Positions 19,346 to 19,848 of a DNA stretch of 19,848 nt are shown piece after piece; position 1 is the first letter of the stretch; each line of letters starts with the position of its first letter. Made by a program: the position numbers and the translations under genes. The notes under the pieces were generated by a model. The model was not told the origin of the DNA and ran no database searches. It worked only from the letters and a program-made list of their open reading frames with translations. Source of the stretch: Hyphochytrium catenoides (lineage: Eukaryota; Sar; Hyphochytriomycetes; Hyphochytriales; Hyphochytriaceae). The stretch covers positions 6,069-25,916 of the forward strand of contig FLMG01000906.1 of the NCBI GenBank assembly GCA_900088475.1. Reading direction: 5' to 3'.

Positions 19346-19848
19346 CTTTTGGACAATAGACGGATGGGCACGAAGCACCCTTACCTCTAAGGAGCGTCGT
19401 ATTCCCTAGCTATGGCTTGATCAATGGTGGTCGATGTGGATGTTTACAGATTAGTTAGCGGGTAGTAAAGCATGACGAGGATTGCAATTCGCGCCAATGG
19501 GCAGGCTAGCGGCTCAGTGGGTTCTCGAAGACTGGCGTCTGATGCTTGAAGCCAATCGGACTCTCGAGATGTAGGGCAAAGCGTTAGATCTCGATCGAGC
19601 TTCAGAGCACTAGCAGCTCCCCCAACTTGTGCTTCGAAGGAGACAGCCACACTCGAGCTATATCCTGCCGATATCAGCAGCGTTCCGTCATCTGCTCTGA
19701 CTACGTAGCTAGGCTCCTGACAGAGCTGTGACGTAGAGAAGCGTGTGCAGCATCTTACAGGAGAAAGGGACTCATTCATACAAGCTCAGCCAGCATCAAG
19801 AACTGATAGGCGCGCGCTCTGTCTGTCTCTGTTGAAGCGCGCCAACTA
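19346..19848. other. ERCC1 upstream region with an unrecognised minus-strand ORF
   Basis: A minus-strand ORF with an ATG runs 19779-19444 (111 codons, TAA stop). It includes EPSYVVRADDGTLLISAGYS but resembles no family I know; a gtaaga lies seven codons in. It could be a short gene, an exon, or chance. Near the right edge GCGCGCT (19812-19818) and AGCGCGC (19836-19842) form a short inverted repeat around a CTGT-rich loop. Confidence 0.3.

Overview
This is a stretch of eukaryotic nuclear DNA from a compact, intron-rich genome of roughly balanced base composition. Five protein genes can be recognised by family, and one further small gene has a good exon structure but no family I can name. Introns are GT-AG, and those in well-supported genes run from about 59 to about 465 nt. 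Stops are ordinary TAA and TGA, with no sign of a variant code. TTC8/BBS8, a subunit of the ciliary BBSome, implies an organism with a cilium or flagellum. A mitochondrial-type PNPase, TIM44, PP2A and ERCC1 alongside it suggest a flagellate protist or alga rather than a typical fungus. I cannot place it more precisely.

Layout from left to right. (1) 1-2515, minus: mitochondrial-type polynucleotide phosphorylase, eight exons, 3' part beyond the left edge. (2) 2516-3102: divergent intergenic region with a CCAAT box and a 32-33 bp minisatellite. (3) 3103-3841, plus: a 106-residue coiled-coil protein in four exons. (4) 3842-6468: an obscure region. The plus strand holds coding-like fragments with no acceptable gene model. 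The minus strand (5305-6468) holds a candidate gene or pseudogene for a basic protein with an AT-hook-like motif and, in a shifted frame, a regular cysteine cluster. (5) 6469-7121: pyrimidine-rich sequence upstream of TTC8. (6) 7122-11423, plus: TTC8/BBS8 in 15 exons, several introns filled with CT/GT microsatellites. (7) 11775-13146, minus: PP2A catalytic subunit, three exons, convergent with TTC8. (8) 13147-14752: a divergent intergenic region of 1.6 kb with CT microsatellites. (9) 14753-17727, plus: TIM44 in nine exons. (10) 18140-19345, minus: ERCC1, apparently one exon, convergent with TIM44. (11) 19346-19848: ERCC1 upstream region with one unrecognised ORF.

The genes are unrelated housekeeping and ciliary genes, not a functional cluster. 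PNPase and TIM44 both act in mitochondria (RNA processing and protein import), ERCC1 in nuclear DNA repair, PP2A in general signalling and TTC8 in ciliary trafficking. I found no tRNA, rRNA, CRISPR array or intact transposon. The items most worth a second look are the unrecognised minus-strand locus at 5305-6468, and two lineage-specific changes in the otherwise very conserved PP2A: a ten-residue insertion, and valine at the C-tail threonine position.
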